DNA of 63,107 bases. Origin: Clostridia bacterium (GTDB taxonomy: Bacteria > Bacillota > Clostridia > Lachnospirales > CAG-274). Position 1 is the stretch's first letter. Each line of letters opens with the position of its first letter. This document shows, piece after piece, positions 23,490 to 32,699 of the stretch. A program made the position numbers and the translations under genes. Where the stretch lies: positions 1 through 63,107 of the forward strand of contig JAUNGN010000013.1 in NCBI GenBank assembly GCA_030524425.1, read 5' to 3'. The notes below the pieces were generated by a model that had not been told where the DNA came from, did no database searches, and was given only the letters and a program-made list of their open reading frames with translations.

Positions 23490-24323
23490 ATGAAAAAGTT
23501 TATAAGTGTTTTACTTGCAATGTCTTTAGGTTTTACTATGGTTGGCTGCGGAGGCGGTGCTGCAGAGGGTGACAGCAGTGAGCCTGCAACAGAGGCTGAT
23601 GTTGCCGCAGCAGATACTGCAATCGGGGATAAGATTGTTATTGGTCTTGATGACAGTTTTCCTCCAATGGGATACAGAGATGAAAATAACGAATTAGTTG
23701 GTTTTGATATTGATTTAGCTAAGGCGGCTGCCGAAAAGATGGGTGTTGAAGTTGAATTTCAGCCTATTGACTGGGACAGTAAGGAGCTTGAGCTTAATTC
23801 AGATAAAATTCAGTTAATTTGGAACGGTTTTTCAATTACTGATGAAAGACTTGCGGCAATGGAATTTACAAAACCATATCTTAACAACAGAATGCTTATT
23901 GTTGTTCCTGAAGGTTCTGATATTAAAGCAAAGTCTGACCTTGCAGGCAAGAACGTAGGTGTTCAGGATGGTTCATCTGCTGTGGACGCTATTGAAGGTG
24001 ATGAAATACATACACAGTTTGCTTCAATGCCAACTTATGATACTAATCTTTTAGCTCTTGCTGACCTTGAGATAGGCAGAGTTGACGCAGTTGTTATTGA
24101 TGAGGTAGTTGTTAAGGATTACATTTCAAAGAACCCTGATAAGAAATTTGTTTTACTTGATGATGACTTTGGTTCAGAGGAATACGGCATTGCTGCAAAG
24201 AAGGGCAACACTGAATTAATTGACAAGCTTCAGACAGCTCTTGATGAATTATCAGCTGATGGCACTGCTGCTGAGATTTCTGAAAAGTGGTTTGGTGAAG
24301 ATATAGTAGTTAAGAATAACTAA
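23490..24323 (+). CDS. Amino acid ABC transporter substrate-binding lipoprotein
   Basis: 277 residues from the ATG at 23490 (AAGGACGG upstream). Lipobox MVGC (Cys20) followed by a Gly/Ala/Glu linker, then a family-3 solute-binding domain: KIVIGLDDSFPPMGYRDENN, LVGFDIDLAKAAAEKMG, and the WNGFSITDERLAAMEFTKPY signature. This family binds polar amino acids (e.g. cystine, glutamine, arginine); the ligand is not readable here. First gene of a three-gene importer, separated from the permease by a partial terminator that should raise its relative expression. Confidence 0.92.
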   Translation: MKKFISVLLAMSLGFTMVGCGGGAAEGDSSEPATEADVAAADTAIGDKIVIGLDDSFPPMGYRDENNELVGFDIDLAKAAAEKMGVEVEFQPIDWDSKELELNSDKIQLIWNGFSITDERLAAMEFTKPYLNNRMLIVVPEGSDIKAKSDLAGKNVGVQDGSSAVDAIEGDEIHTQFASMPTYDTNLLALADLEIGRVDAVVIDEVVVKDYISKNPDKKFVLLDDDFGSEEYGIAAKKGNTELIDKLQTALDELSADGTAAEISEKWFGEDIVVKNN

Positions 24324-24337
24324 TAAAAATTAGTAAT

Positions 24338-24366
24338 GGGGCTGGCAATACAGCCCCTTTTCTTTG
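24338..24366 (+). terminator. Partial terminator between binding protein and permease genes
   Basis: 7-bp G/C-rich stem (GGGGCTG at 24338-24344, CAGCCCC at 24351-24357) with TTTTCTTTG after it. Such intra-operon attenuators let the binding protein outnumber the membrane parts. Confidence 0.7.
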
Positions 24367-24387
24367 TTTGTTGTAAGGAGATAAATT

Positions 24388-25038
24388 ATGGATTTAATAT
24401 CATGGATAAGCCAAATGATGACAGGATGCAGACTTACTGTTGAGCTGTTTTTGGTTACAATAATTCTGTCAATACCTTTGGGTTTAATTATGACTTTTTT
24501 ATATACAGGTAAAAGTAAAGTAATAAATAAAATTTTAGGTGTTTATATTCTTGTTATGAGAGGAACACCTTTGCTTTTGCAGATTTTCTTTGTTTATTTT
24601 GGTTTGCCTTTTATTCCTAAAATTGGTCAGTATCTTGTAATAAGTGACAGATTTACGGCAGGTGCTATTGCTTTTATACTTAATTATGCTGCTTACTTTG
24701 CTGAAATTTTCAGAGGAGGCATATTGTCTGTAGATAAGGGACAGTATGAGGCTGCCAAGGTGCTTGGTATAAGTGATATGCAGACTAAGTTTAAAATAGT
24801 TATGCCTCAAATGTTCAGGATTTCATTGCCTGCTGTTGCTAATGAGACTATTATCCTTTTGAAGGATACTGCTTTAATTACCACTCTAGGTTTGTCTGAT
24901 TTGTTAAAGGTAACAAATAATATTGTAAACAGAACTACAAATGTTTCGGCTTATGCAGTTGCAGCAGCATTTTATTTAATTTTGAGTTATTTATTATCTG
25001 TGTTATTTAAAAAGCTTGAAAAGAAATTTGCATTTTAG
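24388..25038 (+). CDS. Amino acid ABC transporter permease
   Basis: 216 residues with about five membrane helices. The HisM/GlnP-type EAA loop is AAKVLGISDMQTKFKIVMPQ, and VMRGTPLLLQIFFVYFGLP is the usual polar-amino-acid permease signature. It presumably forms a homodimer in the membrane and works with the ATPase 15 bp downstream. Confidence 0.92.
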   Translation: MDLISWISQMMTGCRLTVELFLVTIILSIPLGLIMTFLYTGKSKVINKILGVYILVMRGTPLLLQIFFVYFGLPFIPKIGQYLVISDRFTAGAIAFILNYAAYFAEIFRGGILSVDKGQYEAAKVLGISDMQTKFKIVMPQMFRISLPAVANETIILLKDTALITTLGLSDLLKVTNNIVNRTTNVSAYAVAAAFYLILSYLLSVLFKKLEKKFAF

Positions 25039-25053
25039 GAAGGAGGGTTAAGT

Positions 25054-25800
25054 ATGTATGAAATAGAAGCTAAAAATGTTAAAAAGAGCTTTGGTGAGCT
25101 TGAAGTATTAAAGGATGTAAGCCTTAATGTTTCAAAGGGAGAGGTTGTTGCCATACTTGGTCCTTCAGGCTCCGGAAAAAGTACATTTTTAAGGTGTTTA
25201 ATTGACTTGGAAACTGTTGATAACGGAACAATAAGTATTGCGGGAGAGCAGTTGTGTAATGAGGGCAAATACCCTCACAACAAAGAAAAAACAAGAATTT
25301 TATCAAAGGCCGGTATGGTTTTTCAGCACTTTAATTTATTCCCTCATATGACTATTAAGAAAAATCTTATGTGTGCACCAATGCTTAACAGGCAGGGCAG
25401 CAGGACAGAATTAGAGGATATGGCTGTTGAAATGCTTAAAAAGGTAGGTCTTGAGGATAAGCTTGATGTTATGCCTTCGACCCTTTCAGGAGGACAAAAA
25501 CAGCGAGTTGCAATTGCAAGAGCATTAATGAGAAATCCTGAAATTATACTTTTTGATGAGCCTACATCAGCTCTTGATCCGGAGCTTACGGGAGAGGTTT
25601 TAAATGTTATTGCAGACCTTGCCAAGGAGGGTATTACAATGGTTATTGTAACTCATGAAATGGGATTTGCTAAAGAAGTTGCCGATAAGGTAGTATTTAT
25701 GTATGAGGGTGTTGTTTTGGAGGAGAATACACCGGAGGTTATATTTAATAATCCTGCAAATGAAAGAACAAGGTCATTTATACAGTCGGTATTGAAGTAA
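25054..25800 (+). CDS. Amino acid ABC transporter ATP-binding protein
   Basis: 248 residues, full-length GlnQ/HisP-type ATPase: Walker [10 protein letters not shown] (~residue 35), Q-loop [12 protein letters not shown], signature LSGGQKQR, Walker [14 protein letters not shown] and switch VTHEMGFA. Energises uptake with the two preceding gene products. Ends 6 bp before the next gene, so the EamA transporter at 25807 may be co-transcribed. Confidence 0.93.
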   Translation: MYEIEAKNVKKSFGELEVLKDVSLNVSKGEVVAILGPSGSGKSTFLRCLIDLETVDNGTISIAGEQLCNEGKYPHNKEKTRILSKAGMVFQHFNLFPHMTIKKNLMCAPMLNRQGSRTELEDMAVEMLKKVGLEDKLDVMPSTLSGGQKQRVAIARALMRNPEIILFDEPTSALDPELTGEVLNVIADLAKEGITMVIVTHEMGFAKEVADKVVFMYEGVVLEENTPEVIFNNPANERTRSFIQSVLK

Positions 25801-25806
25801 AAAGCT

Positions 25807-26706
25807 ATGAGTAAGTACAGAAATTGTTTTCTTTTGTTTTTGGCTGCATTTGTATGGGGTGTTGCTTTTGTTTCGCAGTCAAAGGGAATGGAATATATGA
25901 AGCCCTTTACATTTACTGCAAGCAGAAATATTTTGGCTGTAATTGCTCTTATGCCTGTTATATTTTACAGAAGAAAAAAGGACGAAAAAAATAGTATAAA
26001 TTGGAGTATAACCATTACCGCAGGTGTTCTGTGCGGAATTGCATTGACTGCAGGCAGCCTTTTTCAGCAGTATGGTATTGTTACCACAAGTGTAGGCAAG
26101 GCAGGATTTATTACAACACTTTATATTATTTTTACGCCGATTTTGGGCATATTTATTGGTAGAAAATCACCTTTTATTGTATGGATAAGTGCATTAATTG
26201 CTGCTATAGGTATGTATCTTTTGTGCATGAACGAAAGCTTTACAATAAGCAAAGGTGATATAATGGTATTTTTGTGTGCCATTGCATTTGCAATACATAT
26301 TTTGGCAGTTGATTATTTTTCGCCTAAAACAGATGGTGTTATAATTTCAGCAATACAGTTTTTTGTATGCTTTGTAATTTGTGCAGTGCTTTCCCTTATT
26401 TTTGATAAACCAAGTATTGAACAGATTAAAACGGGTATTGTTCCTATACTTTATGCAGGCTTTATATCAAGCGGGGTAGGCTATACATTGCAGATAATAG
26501 GGCAGAAGGGCGTTAATCCTACTACTGCTGCAATTATTTTAAGCCTTGAATCTGTTATAGCAGCTATTGCCGGTGTGACAGCTTACAGCTTTGGATTTTT
26601 GGCAGCAGACCAAAGTTTAAGTTTCAGACAGGTTTTAGGGTGTGTAATAGTTTTTTGGGCGGTCATACTTGTGCAGCTTCCTATTGGAAAAAATAATAAA
26701 AATTAA
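25807..26706 (+). CDS. EamA-family (DMT) transporter
   Basis: 299 residues, ten predicted membrane helices in two EamA repeats; the first starts FLAAFVWGVAFVSQSKGMEY, the second FLCAIAFAIHILAVDYFSP. The family exports or takes up amino acids, nucleosides or other metabolites (RhaT/YdcZ-like). The start at 25807 lies right after the ATPase stop with little ribosome site, so coupling is likely. Following an amino acid importer, it could be an amino acid exporter that balances the pool. Confidence 0.85.
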   Translation: MSKYRNCFLLFLAAFVWGVAFVSQSKGMEYMKPFTFTASRNILAVIALMPVIFYRRKKDEKNSINWSITITAGVLCGIALTAGSLFQQYGIVTTSVGKAGFITTLYIIFTPILGIFIGRKSPFIVWISALIAAIGMYLLCMNESFTISKGDIMVFLCAIAFAIHILAVDYFSPKTDGVIISAIQFFVCFVICAVLSLIFDKPSIEQIKTGIVPILYAGFISSGVGYTLQIIGQKGVNPTTAAIILSLESVIAAIAGVTAYSFGFLAADQSLSFRQVLGCVIVFWAVILVQLPIGKNNKN

Positions 26707-26817
26707 TGTAACGCAGGTATATCTAATATGATATGCCTGTTTTTTATTAAAAATGGAGATATTATACAAGAAAAAATCAATTAAATATATTAAAATAAAA
26801 AGCGAGGAGGTGTCTAT

Positions 26818-27648
26818 TTGAAAAAGGAGATACGAAAAATTTCTTATGATGAGGAGCTGGAGATTGAAGCCTATAGTTTTGAAGGGGTTATACAGGCATT
26901 TCCAAATCACTTTCATAACCATTATGTTATTGGGTTAATAGAAGAGGGGGAGCGTTTTTTATATTGCAAAAATCGTGAATATATTGTGGGCAAGGATTGC
27001 ATTTTATTGTTTAATCCCAATGATAACCATAGTTGTACTCAGAATGACGGAGGTACTTTATATTACAAAGGTCTGAATATACCAGAGAATAAAATGCTGA
27101 ATTTAACTGAAGAAATTACAGGGAAAAGACAGCTTAATGTTTTTTCTGAAAATGTAATTTATAACAGTGCAATAAAGCATTATATTTTAAGCTTACATAA
27201 AATGATTATGAAGGAGTCAAAGGAATTTGAAAAGGAGGAAATATTGCTTTTTCTCATTTCCTCATTAATTGAACAATATGGACAGCCTTTTGATAATAAT
27301 ATTTCTGAATGCAGAAGGGAAATTGATTTAGCCTGCAGTTTTATGGAACGGCATTTTGATGAACATATATCCTTAAAGCAGTTATGTCAATGCAGTAATT
27401 TAAGCAAATCAACTTTATTGCGTGCCTTTACAAAATCTAAAGGAGTTACTCCTTACCGCTATTTGCAGACAATACGCATAAATAAGGCAAAAGTGCTTTT
27501 GGAAAAAGGTATTTCGCCTGCTGATGCTGCACTATTAACGGGATTTTCGGACCAAAGTCATTTTACTAATTTTTTTAATATGTTTATAGGAATATCTCCG
27601 GCTGCTTATAGAAACATATTTACAGGGAAGGAAACTAATAATGAATAA
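26818..27648 (+). CDS. AraC-family regulator (TTG start)
   Basis: 276 residues. Start is TTG at 26818, behind GAGGAGG at the right distance. The N-terminal cupin domain has paired His (FPNHFHNHYVIGLIEEG) as in AraC regulators with an AraC_binding domain, and the C-terminus holds two helix-turn-helix units (SLKQLCQCSNLSKSTLLRAF; PADAALLTGFSDQSHFTNFF). Overlaps the next gene, an EamA transporter, by 8 bp, so it probably controls that exporter. The same arrangement (AraC plus EamA) is common in Firmicutes for amino acid or drug efflux. Confidence 0.88.
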   Translation: MKKEIRKISYDEELEIEAYSFEGVIQAFPNHFHNHYVIGLIEEGERFLYCKNREYIVGKDCILLFNPNDNHSCTQNDGGTLYYKGLNIPENKMLNLTEEITGKRQLNVFSENVIYNSAIKHYILSLHKMIMKESKEFEKEEILLFLISSLIEQYGQPFDNNISECRREIDLACSFMERHFDEHISLKQLCQCSNLSKSTLLRAFTKSKGVTPYRYLQTIRINKAKVLLEKGISPADAALLTGFSDQSHFTNFFNMFIGISPAAYRNIFTGKETNNE

Positions 27649-28522
27649 TAAAAGAACACTTGGGCATATAGCGGCATTTATTACGATTTTAATATGGGGA
27701 ACAACCTTTATATCTACAAAAATACTCCTTAATGGTTTTAAGCCTTTGGAAATATTGTTTTTTAGGTTTGTTATAGGCTTTGCAGTATTGGAAATTATTT
27801 ATCCGAAACGATTTAATGTAAAAGAAATAAGGCAGGAAATGACTTTTGCTGCCGCAGGATTATGCGGAATTTGTTTGTATTATCTTTTGGAAAATATTGC
27901 TTTAACATATACTCTTGCATCAAATGTGGGTGTTATTATTTCTGCTGCACCTTTATTTACGGCTATATTAGCTCATATTTTTGTAAAAGGTGAAGAAAGG
28001 TTAAGTATTTGTTTTATATTTGGATTTATAACAGCAATGATAGGTATATGTTTAATAGGATTTAACGGAAAAAACTTGGAAGTTAAGCCTGTAGGGGATA
28101 TATTGGCATTGATTGCAGCCTTTGTTTGGGCATGCTATTCTCTGCTTACCAAAAAAATAAGCGGTTATGGCTATAATACTATTCAGACAACAAGAATAAT
28201 TTTTATGTATGGTATTATATTTATGCTGCCTTTGCTTTTTATTTTTGATTTTGAATGGAATTTTGTAAGATTTATAAATCCTGTGTATTTTGTGAATTTA
28301 CTGTTTTTAGGTTTAGGTGCATCTGCATTGTGTTTTGTTACGTGGAATTATGCAGTTAAAATTTTGGGAGCAGTAAAAACAAGTGCCTATATTTATGCCG
28401 TTCCTGTTATTACTATTGTAACTTCTGTTATTGTTTTAAATGAAAAGATAAGGGTTATGGCTATAATTGGTACAGCTTTAACATTAATTGGTCTGTTTAT
28501 TTCAGAGGGCAGAGAAAAATAA
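27641..28522 (+). CDS. EamA-family (DMT) transporter
   Basis: 293 residues, ten membrane helices, two EamA repeats (ITILIWGTTFISTKILLNG; LALIAAFVWACYSLLTKKI). Translation is coupled to the overlapping AraC gene. Sequence is clearly different from the EamA protein at 25807, so this is not a recent duplication. Cargo unknown. Confidence 0.87.
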   Translation: MNNKRTLGHIAAFITILIWGTTFISTKILLNGFKPLEILFFRFVIGFAVLEIIYPKRFNVKEIRQEMTFAAAGLCGICLYYLLENIALTYTLASNVGVIISAAPLFTAILAHIFVKGEERLSICFIFGFITAMIGICLIGFNGKNLEVKPVGDILALIAAFVWACYSLLTKKISGYGYNTIQTTRIIFMYGIIFMLPLLFIFDFEWNFVRFINPVYFVNLLFLGLGASALCFVTWNYAVKILGAVKTSAYIYAVPVITIVTSVIVLNEKIRVMAIIGTALTLIGLFISEGREK

Positions 28523-28540
28523 AATATGTTATTATGATAT

Positions 28541-28580
28541 GAAGGAGGTTATGCTTATTGTAAGCTAACCCCTTTTTTTT
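28541..28580 (+). terminator. Rho-independent terminator after the EamA gene
   Basis: Imperfect stem (AGGTTATGCTTA / TAAGCTAACCCCT) with a 3-nt loop, followed by eight T residues. Confidence 0.65.
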
Positions 28581-28683
28581 ACGGTGAATTAACATCTTTT
28601 ATACCTTATAACGGTAGAGCTGTTTATTTTGATATGATACTATATCCAAAGTTAGTATATTAAAAAACAGAAGGGAGAATGTT

Positions 28684-29475
28684 ATGTTAAAAAATAAAAG
28701 ACTTTTTCTTTTGGATATTGATGGTACCGTGTGTATAGGAAAAACTATTATAGAAGGAGCAAAGGAATTTTTAAGTGAAATAAAAAACAGGAAGGGTCAG
28801 TTTGTGTTTATTACCAACAATACAACTAAAAGTATTGAACAATATATTAGCTTATTTAACGAACTGGGTATTGAAACAGATAACAGTAATTTTATAACTG
28901 CTTCTTATGTTACAGTAAAGTATTTAAAGGAAAGGTACAAGAGAAAATTAATATATGTTCTTGGTACAAAAGCTTTTATAGATGAACTTGTTAAAAATGG
29001 TGTAAATGTTACAACAGATTGTAATGATGAAAATATTGACTGTGTACTGGCTGCGTATAATGATGAGCTTACATATAAGGGAATAAGGGACACCTGTAAA
29101 ATATTAAGTACTAAAGAGGTTGATTACATTGCAACAAATCCTGATTTGGTTTGTCCTGTTGAATTTGGCTTTGTACCTGACTGCGGTTCAATTTGTGAGA
29201 TGATTGGAAATGCAGTTAATAAGACTCCCTGTTTTATAGGAAAGCCTGAAACTGCCATGATAGATTGGGTACTAAAAATAAACAGCTTTTCAAAAGAAGA
29301 AACTCTTGTTGTAGGGGACAGGCTGTATACGGATATTTTATGCGGATATAAAGCAGAGATTGAAACTGCTCTTGTGCTGACGGGAGAGGCCTCAGCAAAT
29401 GACGTGAATAAATATAATTACAGACCCGATTATATATTTAATTCCATTAAAGATTTGTATGATGAATGGAAATAG
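28684..29475 (+). CDS. HAD-IIA family sugar phosphatase (NagD-like)
   Basis: 263 residues behind AAGGGAG. HAD motifs in order: LLDIDGT (nucleophile Asp near residue 11), FITNNT (motif II), IGKPE (motif III Lys) and VVGDRLYTDI (motif IV). The C2a-type cap between them marks the HAD-IIA group (NagD, glycerol-1-phosphatase and p-nitrophenylphosphatase types), which hydrolyse small phosphate esters. It lies ~110 bp before a carbohydrate ABC importer whose cluster ends with a TIM-barrel isomerase-like gene, so a sugar- or polyol-phosphate substrate is likely. Confidence 0.88.
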   Translation: MLKNKRLFLLDIDGTVCIGKTIIEGAKEFLSEIKNRKGQFVFITNNTTKSIEQYISLFNELGIETDNSNFITASYVTVKYLKERYKRKLIYVLGTKAFIDELVKNGVNVTTDCNDENIDCVLAAYNDELTYKGIRDTCKILSTKEVDYIATNPDLVCPVEFGFVPDCGSICEMIGNAVNKTPCFIGKPETAMIDWVLKINSFSKEETLVVGDRLYTDILCGYKAEIETALVLTGEASANDVNKYNYRPDYIFNSIKDLYDEWK

Positions 29476-29585
29476 CTGAAAATTTTACAAAAAATTTTTG
29501 ACTATTTAACGATACATAGGTTTTATATTTTACATTTAACATATAAAATACAGTTGAAATATATAAACTTTTTAGGAGGACAAAA

Positions 29586-30917
29586 ATGAAAAAGTACTTA
29601 AAAAAATTAATGGCAATGTCGTTAGCGGCAGTCAGCATTATGTCAGTTATGACAGGCTGCGGTTCTAATGGAAATTCAGAGGAAGGTCAATCCGCATCAG
29701 GAGAAAAGACAGTTATTGAATACTGGCATTGTAATGCTGAAAATCAGGGCGGTTTAGCTGTAGATGAATTAGTTAAGAATTTTAATGAAAGCAATGACCA
29801 TATAGAGGTTGTGGCAAAGTATAATCCTGATATGTATAAGGGTCTTATGCAAAATCTCCAGGCAGAGGCTGCAACAGGCAATACTCCTGCTATTGTACAG
29901 ATTGGCTGGGCATTTTTAGATTATTTCTCAAACAATTTTGCTTACACAGAGCCACAGGAGGCTATTAATAAATTCGATTCTGAGGATGCCACATTCCTTC
30001 AGGACAAGTTCCTTCCAAATATTCTGGAGCTTGCCGTTAATGCAGAGGGAAGTCAGGTTGGTATTCCTTATTCTTTAAGTACTCCGGTTCTTTATATAAA
30101 CAGGGATATTTTAAGAGAGGCAGGTCTTTCAGAAGAAGGTCCTAAAACTTGGGATGAGGTAAAGACATTTGCTGATACAATTAAAGAGAAAACAGGAAAG
30201 TATGGCTTTTATATGCAGGAGCCTGCCGATTTTTGGGCACAGCAGGGTATCATTGAAAGTAATGGTGCAAGTATGATAAATACTGAAAATGGTAATACTG
30301 AGGCAACATTTGCATCTGACGAGGGTATTGAAGCTATGCAGCTTGCAGCCGATATGATTAAGGGTGGTTCAGCCTTACACGTTTCTTGGGATGAAGGCTG
30401 CCAGAGCTTTATTGACGGTAACTGCGGAATGCTTTATACAACTATTGCAAGAAGAGCTTCAGTACAGAAGGGTGCTCAGTTTGATGTTGCTACCGTAAAA
30501 TCTCCTTTATGGGGTGACAAGGAAAGAAAAGTACCTGCAGGAGGCTGTTTCCTTGCAATTACTGCTCAGGAGGATGAACAGATTAAGGCAGCTTGGGAAT
30601 TTGAAAAGTACTTATACAGTGTGGAATCTATGGCAGCATGGACTGAGGGTACAGGCTATGTTCCTCCCAGAAATGATGTTGCGGATGCAGAAAACGGTCT
30701 TAAAACTTTCTTGGCTGAAAATGAAATGATGAATGCAGCCATTGACCAGATGGACGGTGTTGTGTCATGGACAGCCTTCCCGGGTGACGCAGGCTTGCAG
30801 GCAGAACAGATGCTTCTTGATATGAGGGATAAGATTTTTGGTGGTCAGATTTCTGCTGAAGAGGGAATGAAGAGTACACAGGATGCAATTAATGAAATTC
30901 TTGCTGCACAGCAGTAA
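29586..30917 (+). CDS. Carbohydrate ABC transporter substrate-binding lipoprotein
   Basis: 443 residues behind AGGAGG. Lipobox MTGC (Cys25), then a family-1 solute-binding domain starting VIEYWHCNAENQGG, with GNTPAIVQIGWAFLDYF and a late GGCFLAITAQ segment of the UgpB/MalE group. UgpB-like proteins bind glycerol-3-phosphate or related esters; sugars are equally possible. First gene of a binding protein-permease-permease-ATPase set. A TTGACT element near 29508 with a weak -10 may be its promoter. Confidence 0.9.
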   Translation: MKKYLKKLMAMSLAAVSIMSVMTGCGSNGNSEEGQSASGEKTVIEYWHCNAENQGGLAVDELVKNFNESNDHIEVVAKYNPDMYKGLMQNLQAEAATGNTPAIVQIGWAFLDYFSNNFAYTEPQEAINKFDSEDATFLQDKFLPNILELAVNAEGSQVGIPYSLSTPVLYINRDILREAGLSEEGPKTWDEVKTFADTIKEKTGKYGFYMQEPADFWAQQGIIESNGASMINTENGNTEATFASDEGIEAMQLAADMIKGGSALHVSWDEGCQSFIDGNCGMLYTTIARRASVQKGAQFDVATVKSPLWGDKERKVPAGGCFLAITAQEDEQIKAAWEFEKYLYSVESMAAWTEGTGYVPPRNDVADAENGLKTFLAENEMMNAAIDQMDGVVSWTAFPGDAGLQAEQMLLDMRDKIFGGQISAEEGMKSTQDAINEILAAQQ

Positions 30918-30982
30918 CTAATTATAAAGTCAGTATCCTTAATAATATTGAGGATGCTGATATTTTTTGGAGGTGAATGAGA

Positions 30983-31873
30983 TTGAACTTTGAAGATAAA
31001 AAGCAGAGTATACTTGGCTATGCTTTCTTATTACCGTCACTTTTGGTTTTTGCCGTATTTATGTTTTATCCGCTTTTTTATACATTTTATTTAAGCTTTT
31101 TTGATTGGAATATGGTAAAGCCTGTAAAGGAATTTGTGGGACTTGCTAATTATATAGCTGTATTAAAGGACCCTGTTACATGGAAAATATTTGGCAATAC
31201 GGTTTTATACTTAGTCATTCTTCTTGGTTTTAACTTTGTAATGCCTTATATTTTATCCTTTATACTTTCAAATATTATTAAAAAGGGACAGGGGTTTTAC
31301 AAGGCAGTATTCTTTTTACCAAGTGTTATTTCTTTAGTGGTAGGTTCTATTCTTTATATTTGGATACTTAATCCCATTTCCGGTCCGGTGGCTATTATAG
31401 CAAAATTCTTAGGCTTATCAATACCGTTTTGGTCAAAAACAGAGGGCTGGGTTATTGCCGTACTTTGTATAATCACTACATGGAAAACTTTTGGTTATAA
31501 TTTTATAATTATACTTGCAGGTGTGTCAGGTGTATCAACAGAGGTTATTGAGGCAGCACGTCTTGATAATGTACCGATGTGGAAAATATTTAAGGATATT
31601 GTTGTTCCTATGAGTTCGGCAACGGGCATATATGTATTTATTACTACCATTGTTCAGGGACTTCAATATGTATTTACGCCAATAAAGGTTGTAACACAGG
31701 GCGGACCTAATTATGCCAGTTCCAATATGATTTATATGTCATATCACGAGGCATTTACATTATATCGCACAGGTACATCTGCTGCTGTTTCCGTAATGAC
31801 AATGCTGCTTTTCATTATACTGTTAATTCTGGAATTTAAGTTTGTTGAGAAGGGAGTATATTATGAAAACTAA
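30983..31873 (+). CDS. Carbohydrate ABC transporter permease (UgpA/MalF type)
   Basis: About 296 residues. The TTG at 30983 has the better spacing from GGAGGTG (30969-30975); an ATG at 30977 is also possible. Six membrane helices, starting GYAFLLPSLLVFAVFMFYPL, and the EAA loop EAARLDNVPMWKIFKDIVVP mark a MalF/UgpA-type subunit. It overlaps the second permease gene slightly (the stop at 31871-31873 lies beyond that gene's ATG at 31863). Confidence 0.9.
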   Translation: MNFEDKKQSILGYAFLLPSLLVFAVFMFYPLFYTFYLSFFDWNMVKPVKEFVGLANYIAVLKDPVTWKIFGNTVLYLVILLGFNFVMPYILSFILSNIIKKGQGFYKAVFFLPSVISLVVGSILYIWILNPISGPVAIIAKFLGLSIPFWSKTEGWVIAVLCIITTWKTFGYNFIIILAGVSGVSTEVIEAARLDNVPMWKIFKDIVVPMSSATGIYVFITTIVQGLQYVFTPIKVVTQGGPNYASSNMIYMSYHEAFTLYRTGTSAAVSVMTMLLFIILLILEFKFVEKGVYYEN

Positions 31874-32687
31874 AGATTTACAGCTTGGCTGGCACACACT
31901 TTTGGCTGTTATAGTGTTTTTAATGCTTATTCCAATAGTATTTGCCATATCAAATTCATTTAAAACATTACAGGATGCTTATAATACGGTATTTCAGGTT
32001 ATACCTTTAAGTCCAACTGTACAGAATTATATTCACGTATTTCAAAAGCTGCCATTTGTGCGTATAACAATAAATACTTTTCTTATTGCTGCTACAGTTA
32101 CGCTTTTTAAAACCTTAACAAGTGTATTTGCTGCATACTCCTTTGTATATTTTGATTTTAAGGGCAAAGGGATATTATATTTTGTTATGCTTAGTACAAT
32201 GTTTATACCGTTTACGGTTACAATGATACCTAATTATCTTATGATTTCAAAAATCGGTCTTAGGGATAATATATGGGGTGTTGCTTTACCTCAGCTTGCT
32301 GATGTACTTGGTATTTTTCTTCTCCGTCAGTCAATGCGTGGTATTCCAAAGGCACTTATTGAGGCAGCAAGACTTGATAATATTAAGCACTTAAAGATAA
32401 TGAGAGATATTATTATTCCTCTTGTAAGACCTTCAATTATTTCAACAGGAATTATTTTCTTCATTAATTCATGGAATGAATATGTATGGCCTGTACTTAT
32501 ATTAAAGAGCAAGGAAAATTATACACTTTCTCTTGCACTTCAGATGTATATCAGTGCCGAAGGCGGTACAGAGTTTACTATTGCTATGGCTGTGTCCGTT
32601 ATGACTATGATTATTCCGTTAGTGCTTTACATTATATTCCAGCGTTATATTATTAATACTTTTGCAATGTCAGGTATAAAGGGTTAA
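31863..32687 (+). CDS. Carbohydrate ABC transporter permease (UgpE/MalG type)
   Basis: 274 residues from ATG 31863 (GAAGGGAG upstream, inside the previous gene). Six membrane helices, the MalG-type EAA loop EAARLDNIKHLKIMRDIIIP, and an NSWNEYVWPVLIL segment typical of the G subunit. Pairs with the preceding subunit. Confidence 0.9.
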   Translation: MKTKDLQLGWHTLLAVIVFLMLIPIVFAISNSFKTLQDAYNTVFQVIPLSPTVQNYIHVFQKLPFVRITINTFLIAATVTLFKTLTSVFAAYSFVYFDFKGKGILYFVMLSTMFIPFTVTMIPNYLMISKIGLRDNIWGVALPQLADVLGIFLLRQSMRGIPKALIEAARLDNIKHLKIMRDIIIPLVRPSIISTGIIFFINSWNEYVWPVLILKSKENYTLSLALQMYISAEGGTEFTIAMAVSVMTMIIPLVLYIIFQRYIINTFAMSGIKG

Positions 32688-32699
32688 ATAGGAGGAGCT